Shown: piece after piece, positions 34,103-44,009 of the stretch
Layout of the letters: each line of letters opens with the position of its first letter
Numbering within the stretch: position 1 is the stretch's first letter
NCBI GenBank assembly: GCA_029582155.1
Contig: CM055895.1
Coordinates: forward strand, 53,349,250 to 53,413,249
Direction: 5' to 3'
DNA: 64,000 nt
DNA from: Panopea generosa
Taxonomy: Eukaryota; Mollusca; Bivalvia; Adapedonta; Hiatellidae
Notes under the pieces: model-generated
The model's database searches: none
What the model was told of the DNA's origin: nothing
The model's input: the letters and a program-made list of their open reading frames with translations, nothing else
Made by a program: the position numbers and the translations under genes

Positions 34103-35248
34103 ACTGGACAGTGTTAGGGTAGAGTATCATGTCATGTGACCAGGATGTGATATCTGTGGGAGAGAAAGCACTGAACAGTGATAGGGTAGAGTATTCTGTC
34201 ATGTGACAAGGATGTGATATCTGTGGGAGAGAAAGCACTGGACAGTGATAGGGTAGGGTATCCTGTCATGTGACCAGGATGTGATATCTGCGGGCGAGAA
34301 AGCACTGGACAGTGATAGGGTAGAGTATCCTGTCATGTGACCAGGATGTGATATCTGCAGGAGAGAAAACACTGGACAGTGATAGGGTAGGTTATCCTGT
34401 CATGTGACCAGGATGTGATATCTGCGGGCGAGAAAGCACTGGACAGTGATAGGGTAGGGTATCTTGTCATGTGACCAGGATGTGATATCTGCGGGAGAGA
34501 AAGCACTGGACAGTGATAGGGTAGGGTATCCTGTCATTTGACCAGGATGTGATATCTGCAGGAGAGAAAGCACTGGACAGTGATAGGGTAGAGTATCCTG
34601 TCATGTGACAAGGATGTGATATCTGCAGGAGAGAAAGCACTGGACAGTGATAGGGATTATCCTGTCATGTGACCAGGATGTGATATCTGCGGGCGATAAA
34701 GCACTGGACAGTGATAGAGTAGGGTATCCTGTTGTGTGACCAGGATGTGATATCTGCGGAAGAGAAAGCACTGGACAGTGATAGGGTAGAGTATCCTGTT
34801 ATGTGACCAAGATGTGATATCTGTGGGAGAGAAAGCACTGGACAGTGGTAGGGTAGAGTATCCTGTCATGTGACCAGGATGTGATATCTGCGGGCGAGAA
34901 AGCACTGGACAGTGATAGGGAAGGGTATCCTGTTGTGTGACCAGGATGTTATATCTGCGGGAGAGAAAGCACTAGACAGTGTTAGGGTAGGGTATCCTGT
35001 CATGTGACCAGGATGTGATATCTGCGGGCAAGAAAGCACTGGACAGTGATACGGTAGGGTATCCTGTCGTGTGACCAGGATGTGATATCTGTGGGCAAGA
35101 AAGCACTGGACAGTGATAGGGTAGGGTATCCTGTCTTGTGACCAGGATGTGATATCTGCAGGAGAGAAAGCACTGGACAGTGACAGGGTAGGGTATCTTG
35201 TCATGTGACCAGGATGTGATGTCTGCAGGCCAGAGAGCACAGAATTAT
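34103..35248 (+). repeat. 67-bp minisatellite, ~17 copies
   Basis: The unit is GGACAGTGATAGGGTAGRGTATCCTGTCATGTGACCAGGATGTGATATCTGCGGG..GAGAAAGCACT (written in parts). The spacing of GCACTGG is 67 bp. Three units make 201 bp, so minus-strand frames of up to 134 codons (ITVQCFLARRYHILVT) stay open without any sign of a gene. Confidence 0.96.
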
Positions 35249-35486
35249 GTTTGCCATTTAACCTGAACATTGTTGAACCGCATTAAACAGTTCTTCAAAT
35301 ACATGTAAAAAAAAAAAGAAGGAAATAATAGATATTTGTCCATGTACACTATTTAAATCACAACAAATTTATAAAAATAGTTTTCATTAATGAATACTGT
35401 AAAGAAGAAATCCAAGGAGAATCATTGTAGTTAGCTAAATCATGAAGGTAAAGTCATCTTATTATCATTGCCCAATGTCATCAAAC

Positions 35487-35662
35487 CTGATTAGCTCAGT
35501 CGGTAACATGTCTGACAATCAATCCAGGGGTTGTGAGTTTGAATCCCAGTCTGGCCACAGTCTCTGTGATGATTGATATAAGACATTGCGTTTCATCATT
35601 ATTCATCTCTCACTGCTGATTCAAATGAGAAAGTTATTAGTTACTTGCGGAGATGGGTTGGA
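35487..35662 (+). mobile_element. V-core SINE, 3' end missing
   Basis: A box TTAGCTCAGTCGGTAACATG, B box GTGAGTTTGAATCC and core GAGAAAGTTATTAGTTACTTGCGGAGATGG match the SINE at 26.46 kb. The 3' third and AATC tail are absent, because the copy runs directly into the tandem-core element at 35.66 kb. The A box is closer to a real tRNA than in the other copies, but the rest does not form a tRNA gene. Confidence 0.85.
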
Positions 35663-36460
35663 GTTTTTTTGACAATATTTTGAATCTGTGCGAGATTTTG
35701 TGCCTGGTCTGTAACTTAAAAAGCACATGGCTCAATTCATCAGATTGACATGATGACAAGTCTCGCATAGACCCACACCCATACCTCAACTGGGCAGGTC
35801 ACAGTTTGAGTGTGTTTGACAACACTTTGAGTTTGTGTGTCATACATGGATGGATTTTAAAAACACTTGGCTCAATCCATCAACATGACATGATGAAGAG
35901 TAGCATATAAGACCCACATCCTTTCCTCAAAGGTCAAGCTCACACTTACAATTTGTTTGATATTTTGTGTCTGGTCTGTAACTTTGTCTTTAACTTGGCT
36001 CAATTGATCAATATGACATTTTGACGTGTCATACGTAAGACTCACATCCATTCCTCAAAGGTCAAGGTCACACTTTAACTTTGAGTCTGTTTGAGATTTC
36101 AAGTCAGGTCTGTAACTTTGAATGGGTTTCTAAAATATTTGGCTCAATTGATCAACTTGGCATGACGACGTGTCGACTGCAAGACCCAGAACCTTACCAC
36201 AAAGGTCAAGGTCACACTTTGTGACCTCCATTTACCTGTAGAAATACCCAGACATTTACATCAGATGTCAAGGTTACACAAAAGTCAAGGTCACACTTTA
36301 ATGTAAAAACAACAACATGAAATTGCGCATCTAGTCTGAAAAGTTAATGCATTACTCTTGATATTCATTGATACATTTAAATTGCTACCTATTATAAAAT
36401 ATAATTGTTATTTTCACCAACCATTTAGGGGGCATGTGACACTTACCAGTGACATTTCTT
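35663..36460 (+). mobile_element. tandem-core element (130-140-bp monomers), second copy at 44010-45742
   Basis: About five monomers with the phrase TGTCTGGTCTGTAACTTTG, then TTGGCTCAATTNATCAACATG and CCTCAAAGGTCAAGGTCACA. They are followed by a tail (ATGAAATTGC...CTACCTATTATAAAATATA...TATTTTCACCAACCATTTAG) that is shared with the element at 44-45.7 kb. No protein is encoded. The tail ends about 25 bp before the splice acceptor of the ASB terminal exon. Confidence 0.8.
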
Positions 36461-36485
36461 GTTAATTATCTTTTATCTTTTTCAG

Positions 36486-37770
36486 TAAAATTTATGAAGC
36501 AGCTAGTGGTAATGATGTTGCATATGTAAGAGAGGCCCTGGTTGGAAAACATGGAACTTTGCTAACAGAGGACGTGGAACTGGCATTACTAAGGGCTGCA
36601 GCAAACGGACACAAAGAATGTGTAACTTTATTGCTGGAGAACATGGTCAGTGTTCATGCAAAGGACGGTGCTGAGGACACGGCTCTCATTCTGGCGTCAC
36701 AATCTGGCCATGTGGACATTGTGAGGAAATTGCTGGAATATGGGTCACCAGTTAACTATCAAAATAGTCATGGTCTTACCTCTTTGATGAAATCTTGTGA
36801 GAATGGCCATCTTCAGGTGGCTGAGCTCCTGCTTGAAAATGGTGCAAATGAAGGAAATCATGTTACTGACTGCCATCTTGAAAATGTCGGACACATTTCA
36901 CCCAGACCTGTGCTGCGGAAAGACATCCCTCGTGGTTATACGTCTTTAATGGTGACAGTACTGAAACAGGCAGATGGCTATAAAGAAATGATAAAGCTTC
37001 TTTTGAAGGCAAATGTTCCAGTGGACGAAAAAGATTTAGAAGAATGTACTGTTTTACATCATGCTGCTAAACGTTGTAATGCCGATGTTCTTGAAATCTT
37101 ACTAGATGCTAAAGCTGATATTAATGCTCAAGACGTGTGGGGTGTTACTCCTCTAATGAATGCAGCTGCATACAGCATGGCAGACAACGTGAACACATTG
37201 TTAAAACGGGGTGCTGATGTTTCTGTGATATGTAAGGCAAAAAGATGTGCTCTGTCAGTAGCTGTTAGAACAGCTGGGGAAGAAATAATAAACACTTTAA
37301 TTTCTGCAGGAGCTGATCTTAATTATATGGACGCTCATGCAAAGGCTCCCCTGTTTATAGCAATGGTTCATCGCAACTACGCAGCAATGAAGTGTCTCAT
37401 CCAAGCCGGGTGCAATCTACAGACATTTTGTCGTGATATGAGCACATGGCAGATGATGACAGCTTTCCAGTATGCAGTTTCACAAAAAGACTTACAGATG
37501 ATTGATATTCTATATCGCGCGGGTGCTTGCACTAATCAAAGTCTGTACAAGTGCTACGTAATTGAGAAAAGCAAATCTCTCGGTACAAATAAAACAGACG
37601 TGTTGGAGAATCTGAAACTACTCACATCAGAACCAAGATCACTCAAAAGTTGTTGTAGAAATGTTATAAGAGACAATATTAACAGGCCACTAGCAGTTAG
37701 TGTACATTCCATCTCACTGCCAAAATATCTGACCGACTACTTGCTTTTCTCAGATATTACATATTACTAG
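36486..37770 (+). CDS. ankyrin-repeat and SOCS-box (ASB-like) protein, terminal exon
   Basis: Encodes ~428 of a proposed 430 residues after the acceptor TTATCTTTTTCAG. ASB proteins are receptors that bring targets, through the ankyrin stack, to Cullin-5/Elongin B-C ubiquitin ligases in cytosol or nucleus. In 430-residue numbering, ankyrin repeats run from about 33 to 330, for example LLRAAANGHKECVTLLLEN, TALILASQSGHVDIVRKLLE, TSLMKSCENGHLQVAELLLE, TVLHHAAKRCNADVLEILLD and TPLMNAAAYSMADNVNTLLK. A non-repeat insert lies near 125-150. The C-terminus is a SOCS box: BC-box SLKSCCRNVI (S-L-x3-C-x3-I) and a Cul5-box-like SLPKYLTDYLLF. There is no signal peptide or membrane segment. The stop is TAG 37768-37770. 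The substrate and orthologue among ASBs cannot be told. This is the only well-preserved cellular gene here. Confidence 0.88.
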
Positions 37771-37822
37771 TGATATTGGTGCATGTATGATTCATGTTGT
37801 AGTACTGGTTCGACCTTGTACT

Positions 37823-37828
37823 AATAAA
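37823..37828 (+). terminator. polyadenylation signal of the ASB-like gene
   Basis: AATAAA 53 bases after the stop codon and just before the TTAA MITE. If it is used, the mRNA would end near the MITE and may exclude its hairpin. A second copy exists at 38153 in the duplicated segment. Confidence 0.6.
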
Positions 37829-37847
37829 AAGATATATTTTAAAGGGT

Positions 37848-38028
37848 TTAAACCCTTTACTCCATAGATACACGTTTTCCCGCACCAGTCACAGAAGCCT
37901 TTGAAAACAGTGCAGGAAATGTTCAGATTGCTCGTAATGAGCAATCTGAACACTTCCTGCACTGTTTTCCACTCTGTCAGTTAATATAAACATAATTCAC
38001 CACAAATTCAAAAGCCTTCTATATTAGA
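37848..38028 (+). mobile_element. TTAA-flanked MITE (piggyBac-like), truncated copy 1a
   Basis: Starts TTAA-ACCCTTTACTCCATAGATACACG and lacks its right end because the tandem duplication cuts it. It contains a near-perfect hairpin at 37904-37968 with 30-base arms (AAAACAGTGCAGGAA.TGTTCAGATTGCTC) and a short GTAAT loop. CCCTTT tips with a TTAA target fit piggyBac-type elements. Confidence 0.85.
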
Positions 38029-38177
38029 AGTGTACATTCCATCTCACTGCCAAAATATCTGACCGACTACTTGCTTTTCTCAGATATTACATATTACTAG
38101 TGATATTGGTGCATGTATGATTCATGTTGTAGTACTGGTTCGACCTTGTACTAATAAAAAGATATATTTTAAAGGGT

Positions 38178-38395
38178 TTAAACCCTTTACTCCATAGATA
38201 CACGTTTTCCCGCACCAGTCACAGAAGCCTTTGAAAACAGTGCAGGAAATGTTCAGATTGCTCGTAACGAGCAATCTGAACACTTCCTGCACTGTTTTCC
38301 ACTCTGTCAGTTAATGTAAACATAATTCACCCAATAATTCAAAAGCCTTCTATATTAGAGGTGTCCGAAGGCGTCTATATGAAGTAAAGGGTTAA
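38178..38395 (+). mobile_element. TTAA-flanked MITE, complete copy 1b
   Basis: 218 bp from TTAA (38178) to TTAA (38392-38395), with tips ACCCTTTACTCCATA and TATGAAGTAAAGGGT inverted. It carries the same hairpin as copy 1a at 38234-38298 (loop GTAAC). It has no coding capacity. Confidence 0.88.
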
Positions 38396-38399
38396 CATG

Positions 38400-38640
38400 A
38401 TTTTCAACACATTACAGGTTATGTATGGCAACCAGTCTAATTTGTGGGAGAAGATCCTGGATGCATATAAGGTTTACTTGAATTGGAGTAGAATGACTGT
38501 CCTTCTGCAAGTAACTGGCAAACATTCTCATAAAGTGTTCGGAAGCAGACCTCAAACCTGGTTAATGATCTAGGTCACTTGGCCATTGTGATTCAGAAAG
38601 CAGGTAAAACAATTGTAGAAAATTTGTAATGATGTTTCAT
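38400..38640 (-). mobile_element. diverged V-core SINE fragment
   Basis: On the minus strand TGAGAATGTTTGCCAGTTACTTGCAGAAGGACAGTCATTCTACTC (about 38486-38530) matches the core of the SINE at 27.3 kb, with a B-box-like CAGGTTTGAGGTC upstream. The ends are not clear. Confidence 0.6.
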
Positions 38641-38664
38641 ACAACGATACCATCCATATATACG

Positions 38665-38868
38665 GATACTACATGTGTACGCAGCCTCATGGTGAAACGT
38701 TGAGCATTATTTTATCAAATATTTCACATTAAGTTACACAATACTGCTGTCAGTTGCTGTTTAATGATACTACATGTGTACGCAGCCTCATGGTGAAACG
38801 TTGACCATTATTTTATCAAATATTTCACATTAAGTTACACAATACTGCTGTCAGTTGCTGTTTAATGA
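38665..38868 (+). repeat. 101-bp tandem duplication
   Basis: GATACTACATGTGTACGCAG...CTGTCAGTTGCTGTTTAAT at 38665 recurs at 38766 with almost no change, so it is recent. Confidence 0.95.
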
Positions 38869-38924
38869 TTTAATGATTCAAAATATTTTACAGACATAAC
38901 TGTCAGATGTAATGGAATAGGATC

Positions 38925-39165
38925 ACTGTGGTGGCTCATGCATGTCGTAAGAAGTGACAAATGAGTAATACGATAGGTATCAAGGGTCAAGGTTCATTCT
39001 GCATACCGGTATTCATTTGTTGATATTTTTTTATCTGTATGTTAATTTATTTTGTTGTTTTTTTTTGACATGTAGAGTGAACGTGGAACCTTCCTGTTGG
39101 CGTCTAATAACCTATAATGTGTTGGTATGCCGTTAAACCCAATTCTTTCATTCATTCATTCATTC
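38925..39165 (+). mobile_element. dispersed element with (ATTC)n tail, 3' copy
   Basis: GGATCACTGTGGTGGCTCAT, GCATGTCGTAAGAAGTGAC, AAGGTTCATTCTGCATA, GTAGAGTGAACGTGGAACCTTCC and ATAACCTATAATGTGTTG lead to GCCGTTAAACCC and (ATTC)n. The same blocks occur in order at 42455-42875. The simple tail suggests LINE-mediated spread, so it is probably a SINE-like family. Confidence 0.8.
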
Positions 39166-39960
39166 TGTACTTATCTGGTTTCTAATGTATTGTTACATAG
39201 TTGAAAAAGAAAGATTTTAATTGGTTGAATTATAAATGGGCTGCGTTCAGTTCAGTGAAATATGTTTGATTTGTTTATAAATGGTCGGGGCTGTCCCACA
39301 ATTTCTTATGTTTAAAGTGAACATGTTTTCAGTTGGCTTGTATAATCAGACTATGGTGCAAACACATTTAATGTTCAATCAGACAGAAGCTGCCCTGTTA
39401 TGTATTACATGTGAGAGAAACATAATGAATGAGGTTATCTCCCTTTTCTTGGCACTCTTGTTATAACAATTGCATGTTGAACCATATATATTCAGGTACA
39501 TTTATCTCATTCATGAATTCATACATTTCTTAGATTTTATTAACTTTTAATGACCTCAGATTTTGATTCATGCTTTATACTTTTTAATGCATTTACATAT
39601 AGTTTAGTGTGACTTTTATATTTTACTACACATGTGTTGTATTATACCAATATTTAATTTCCAGTAATATAGTCATATTGTGTCAGACAGGTTTGGTTTG
39701 AAATAAATCATGTTTTTTTTTTTTTATTTAAACGTAATTTTAGAGTTGTTTCACTTTGAAAACTATTATTTATATGCCAACACTCAGTCAATGGAAGCAT
39801 TTATAGTTAAACGGAAATCATTCAAGGCAAATCCGTTTTAAAGATTTTATATTGCACACTATTTTACATTTATTACTATCCCAATACACCCATTTTATAG
39901 TGGATTCCAACAATTATTTTCAAAAAGCAAACTGTATGCAGCTGACACCTTTTTTTTTTA
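39166..39960. other. no gene seen
   Basis: AT-rich, with a T run at 39711-39724. No supported coding sequence or repeat partner. Confidence 0.5.
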
Positions 39961-39964
39961 TATC

Positions 39965-40135
39965 AGAACCTGTGTGGTTCCAGATAAGAGCAGAAACACT
40001 ATTGATCTCTGCAGAGAGGTAGGAATCCTCTGAATGCATGTCATGTTCATTTTATTATTTTTTGTCATATCCATTATTGTGGTTAAAACACCAACCCCTG
40101 TGTGGTTCAAGGAAGCCATGAGTGATGACATTGCA
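39965..40135 (+). mobile_element. (ATTC)n-tail family, 5' fragment
   Basis: CCTGTGTGGTTCCAGATAAG, GATCTCTGCAGAGAGGTAGG and TGTCATGTTCATTTTATTAT match the start of the 42455 copy. The copy breaks off after GAAGCCATGAGTGATG. The reading frames on both strands here (39958-40212, 40034-40366) come from the repeat and its flank. Confidence 0.75.
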
Positions 40136-40604
40136 CCAGGCTTGCCACACCTACATGATAAGACAAGGGAATACTGCATGACAAAGATATTCAGAAGGCA
40201 CTTTATAAACAATTATTTCGGTATCACAACAGAAGTTGAAACTAACTTACAGACATGCTGCTCCATTGTTCTCCAGTTATGGAAGTTCAAATGCAAAGTC
40301 TGTTTCAATTCCTTATCACATGGAATCAACAAAATACAAATCTATTGCAAAAAGCATGCTCAGTGAGTATGCTGCAGATAATGCTGTTTTAAACCATAAA
40401 GTAATGCCAAGTGCCCATACTGGCTTATCAGAAAGTTTGGTGGAAGATCTGTCGACAGATTCTGTTAAGTTTGCAGATACAGACAGTACTGTATAAGGAA
40501 AAACTTCCCTCACCTGCAAGATGGATTTATGAACAATATTTCCAGAATTCTTACTGTGAAGTTTTGAAGATTTGAACACATCATAATGCATTATTCATAT
40601 CTCA

Positions 40605-40770
40605 AGCAACCCCTGTGTTGTTTCAGGGAGCCATATGAGTGATGGCAAAAATAGGATCACTGTGACTCCTGCATGTCGTAAGGAGCAATAGATTGAGTAA
40701 TATGATAGAGATTGTTGAAACTTTGCAGTTATCAAGGTTCTAGGTTCATTCTGCCTGTTCATTTGTTGAT
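40605..40770 (+). mobile_element. (ATTC)n-tail family, middle fragment
   Basis: AACCCCTGTGTTGTTTCAGG, GGATCACTGTGACTCCTGCA and TATCAAGGTTCTAGGTTCATTCTG match 42585-42740. It is interrupted on the right by a poly-C/poly-A hairpin (ATGCCCTCCCCC / GGGGTGGCAT at 40781-40822), a motif also found at the ends of other repeats. Confidence 0.75.
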
Positions 40771-41008
40771 GTGTGATTTTTATGCCCTCCCCCCCCCCAA
40801 AAAAAAAAGTTTGGGGTGGCATATAGTCCTTCCCTCTGGTATTTCGTGTCCAGCCTGTTATTTGTCATGCATAGATGAATTACTTGCCACTCTTATTTAA
40901 ATATTGGTTTTGTCAGGTTTTAGTGGTTTTTACATACCCAAACATTCATATTTTATTTATTAATGATAATGAGATGCTTATTATTTATTTTAAAAATAAT
41001 TTTATTCT

Positions 41009-41237
41009 TTAACCATTTACTTCATATAGATGCCTTGGACACCTTTAATATTGAAAGCATTAATTCACCACGTATCAGCAATGGGTGAATCATGTTTATA
41101 TTAACTGACAGAGTGGAAAACAGTTCAGGAAGTGTTCAGATTGCTCGTTACGAGAAATCTGAACTCTTCCTGCACTGTTTTCAATGGCCTTCTGTGATTG
41201 GTGCAGGAAAACGTGTATCTATGGATTAAAGGGTTAA
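41009..41237 (-). mobile_element. TTAA-flanked MITE, copy 2 (minus)
   Basis: 229 bp between TTAA 41009-41012 and TTAA 41234-41237, in reverse orientation relative to the copies at 38.2 and 41.3 kb. The hairpin is at 41117-41181 with a few mismatches (CAGTTCAGGAAGTGTTCAG). Confidence 0.88.
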
Positions 41238-41271
41238 GACATTTATAGCTATTTTTCTTGATATTCTTCCT

Positions 41272-41465
41272 TTAACCCTTTACTCCATAGATACGCATTT
41301 TCCAGCACCAATCACAAGCAATCTGAACACTTCCTGCACTGTTTTCCACTCTGTCAGTTTATATAAACATAATGCACCCAATAATTCAAAAGCCTTCTAT
41401 ATTAGGTGTCCGAAGGCGTCTATATTAGAGGTGTCCAAAGGCGTCTTTATGAAGTAAAGGGTTAA
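41272..41465 (+). mobile_element. TTAA-flanked MITE, copy 3 (plus)
   Basis: 194 bp between TTAA 41272-41275 and 41462-41465, with tips CCCTTTACTCCATAGATACG and TTTATGAAGTAAAGGG. The left arm of the hairpin is deleted (CAATCACAAGCAATCTGAAC). GGTGTCCGAAGGCGTCTATA is duplicated at its right end. Confidence 0.88.
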
Positions 41466-41551
41466 GATACTTTAGTTTCGTTAAGATGTTTTGATGAAAT
41501 TTGATGTTAAATGCTTGATATTTCCTTACTGGGTGGCTGGTAATTGTTCCA

Positions 41552-42050
41552 TTAAAGCAACACATCCACGTTTGAACTTTTAAAAACATTTTTTTAATTG
41601 AGTTATGAGCACATTTCCCATACAAACATATGATCAATTAGCTGTATATGAGCATATAAACACAATCCCGAACAAAATGATGCCCAAATTATAATGCGTG
41701 ACTAACACTTTATAAAACAAGCGTGTAACTCACCCGAGTCAAAAAAAATTGTCAAAATGACTTTCAAGGCAGGTAAAGTACACTACGCACTAAAATGTGA
41801 AGTTTTTTAATACGACTCGCATGATTCAATTTGAAGCAAAGTTGGAATCCTCGGCAATTTAAAAATAATTTATAAAGCGTTTGTCATGCTTTATAATTTG
41901 GACATCTTTTTTTATAATTCTAAAGCGTTCTGGATAGTGTTTGTTAGCACATATACAGCTCACTGACCATATATTTATGTATGGGAAATGTGCTCACAAC
42001 TCAATTGAAAAACTTTTTAAAAAAGTTTAAACGTGGATGTGTTGCTTTAA
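41552..42050. mobile_element. MITE with ~100-bp terminal inverted repeats
   Basis: The left end TTAAAGCAACACATCCACGT continues through TGAGTTATGAGCACATTTCCCATACA. The right end is its reverse complement (TATGGGAAATGTGCTCACAA ... ACGTGGATGTGTTGCTTTAA). TTAA lies on both edges but is also part of the inverted symmetry, so the target site could be TTAA or TA. The loop region is AT-rich and non-coding. Confidence 0.9.
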
Positions 42051-42454
42051 CATGCATCGTTTATAATGTTTCTGGTTGTTAAGGGTATTTATTTACTGCT
42101 TCGCACTCTTGTCATTTTGCTGAATATTCTAAACTGCCATCAAGTGTAAAAAGAAAATGCAAATTTTGTTCATTATGTTTTTTTTTATAAACTTGTGAAT
42201 GAGAACTTTATACAGTTTTACAATAAAACTGAATTGCTGCTTTCAAGGTGTTAATTGTCTGTTAAATTATTTTTCCATGAATACATTGTAGACGTACATA
42301 AAACAATTATGTAAATGTATTGTGATCTATCTGTTCATTATTCACAATTTAAATGTATGCAGAGTTGATGTATTTCAGAATTGCATGTCTAATTTCATGG
42401 TTTTGAAATGGTATTTACTTGGTAACCTTAGTTTCTTTTGAGATATGTTGTCAG

Positions 42455-42875
42455 ATGAAAGCCTGTGTGGTTCCATCTAAGAATAGAATCACTGCTGATC
42501 TCTGCAGAGGGGTAGGAATCCTCCGAATGGGTGTCATGTTCATTTATCATTTTTTGTCATGTTCACTATTGTGGTTAAATTATCAACCCCTGTGTGATTT
42601 CAGGGAGCCATATGAGTGATGGCAAGAATAGGACCACTGTGGCTCATGCATGTTGTAAGAAGCGTCAATTTGAGTAATACAATAGAATTTGCTGAAACTC
42701 TGCAGGTATCAAGGTTTTAGGTTCATTCTGCATATTCATTTGTTGGTGTATTTTTTAAATTATTGTTTTTGTACATGTAGAGTGAACCTGGAATCTTCCT
42801 TCCTGTTGACATTGAATAACCTATAATGTGTTACGCCGTAAAACCCTATTCATTCATTCATTCATTCATTAGTTT
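42455..42875 (+). mobile_element. (ATTC)n-tail family, most complete copy
   Basis: Runs from GCCTGTGTGGTTCCATCTAAG through TCTGCAGAGGGGTAGGAATCC, CATGTTGTAAGAAGCG, AAGGTTTTAGGTTCATTCTG and GAGTGAACCTGGAATCTTCC to GCCGTAAAACCC and (ATTC)n. The fragments at 38.9, 40.0 and 40.6 kb are parts of it. There is no clear A/B box at the 5' end, so the promoter type is unknown. Confidence 0.8.
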
Positions 42876-42984
42876 CTTTTGAGATATGTTGTCAGATGAA
42901 ATACTGTGTAACATGAAAGTGAAGCTTCAGGTAGTTCACCAAACATTTCAATTCGCATTGGTTTTGAGGTTATGTCCATGTTTA

Positions 42985-43575
42985 GCTCTGCTGGCCAAAG
43001 GCAAGAACGGCTTATGTGATAGCTTGTTGTCCGTCATCCCCCCTCTGTGAGCAGCACTTTCTGAAACCACTAGGCCAAATAAACTCAAACTTCACATGGA
43101 TGTTTCTATTGCACAGGAGACTATATAGAAGATTTTTTTTTTTAATCTGAAATTCAAGATGGCCACCATTATTAAAAATAGTCCAAAACTTATGACTCAC
43201 ACAGTTATTATGTAACCATAATATATTGAATGAGTTCTTGAACTGGCCAATTGGATAAATATTGTCAGAGTTATGGCCCTTTAATTAATTGTCAAAAATT
43301 GTATGTTTTTGATGTTGTGCGCACTCTAGCACTTACAGTTTATATATGATCTTCATTAAACTTACGCAGTTGTTATGTAACCATAATATTTTGAACAAGT
43401 TTTTTAATTACCCAAATTGGATAATTAATGTTGGGTGTTATGATCGTTGAATCGACAAAAATTGCATTATATTAATTTATGTACACTCTAGTACCTGCAA
43501 AAATTGCCGTCTTTGGCATTGTCTCTTCTGCCACAGGTGAGCGATTAAAGGGCATTTTGGCCCTCTTGTTTTTAA
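42985..43575 (+). mobile_element. tandem-core element with palindromic GGCC tail, copy A
   Basis: The head CTCTGCTGGCCAAAGGCAAG is followed by two or more monomers containing GTTATTATGTAACCATAATAT, TTGAACTGGCCAAT and GAGTTATGGCCCTTTAA. The tail CAGGTGAGCGATTAAAGGGC-ATTTT-GGCCCTCTTGTTTTT has an AGGGC/GCCCT palindrome. The element at 61340-62075 shares monomers and tail. Confidence 0.8.
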
Positions 43576-43579
43576 ATTC

Positions 43580-44005
43580 AATAGTTTTGCAATACCTATC
43601 AATTTTCAGAAAATTAATATGTAAACTAATTGCCCATGATGTGGTTCAAACCAACAATTCTAAAATGACACAGAATTACCTAGGTCTGATATCAGCATCA
43701 AATTTTCAGTAGTGATTTCTAAAATACTGACTCTTTAACACATGGTAGGACAAATAAATCACTGCAATACAAAGCCCTGAAAAAATAAGAAAAAGAAAAG
43801 TAAAGTTTAATTTCTACCTCCATCTGTAGGTCCGGAGTACTCAAGGGAGATAATAGTGGTGTGAGTCCCCAACAGATTTTACAAATATTTATTTTGTCAT
43901 AATAACCAACTACAGTTATATTAGATTTGTACACATGGAGTTAAAAATGACCCCTCCCTAAAAGTTCAATTAGGGGACACATGTCATTATAATAAACATT
44001 CAATT
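43580..44005. other. no gene seen
   Basis: Unique-looking AT-rich sequence between two dispersed elements. The short frames have no domain. Confidence 0.5.
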
Positions 44006-44009
44006 TTAT

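Larger units (their letters stand above)
30281..36485 (+). other. proposed 6.2-kb intron of the ASB-like gene, filled with repeats
   Basis: Starts GTAAGT and ends TTATCTTTTTCAG, both good splice signals. It contains, in order, a 25-bp minisatellite, a hAT-like insertion within it, a 67-bp minisatellite, a SINE and a 130-140-bp tandem core. No exon-like coding segment was recognised inside. Confidence 0.5.
37699..38358 (+). repeat. 330-bp tandem duplication of the ASB gene 3' end
   Basis: The segment starting AGTGTACATTCCATCTCACT at 37699 recurs at 38029 nearly identically. It contains the last 24 codons and stop of the ASB frame, the polyadenylation signal and most of a MITE. The junction lies within the MITE where TTAGAGGTGTCC became TTAGAAGTGTAC, sharing GTGT, which suggests microhomology. 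High identity implies a recent event. The second copy of the coding tail has no splice acceptor and is a dead fragment. Confidence 0.95.

Noticed and set aside
34657-35270. Minus-strand frames of 82 and 134 codons
   Set aside because: Direct translation of the stop-free 67-bp minisatellite.
40034-40366. 110-codon plus frame with a hydrophobic start resembling a signal peptide
   Set aside because: Its first ~30 codons translate a dispersed repeat (also present at 42530-42610), and nothing after it is recognisable.
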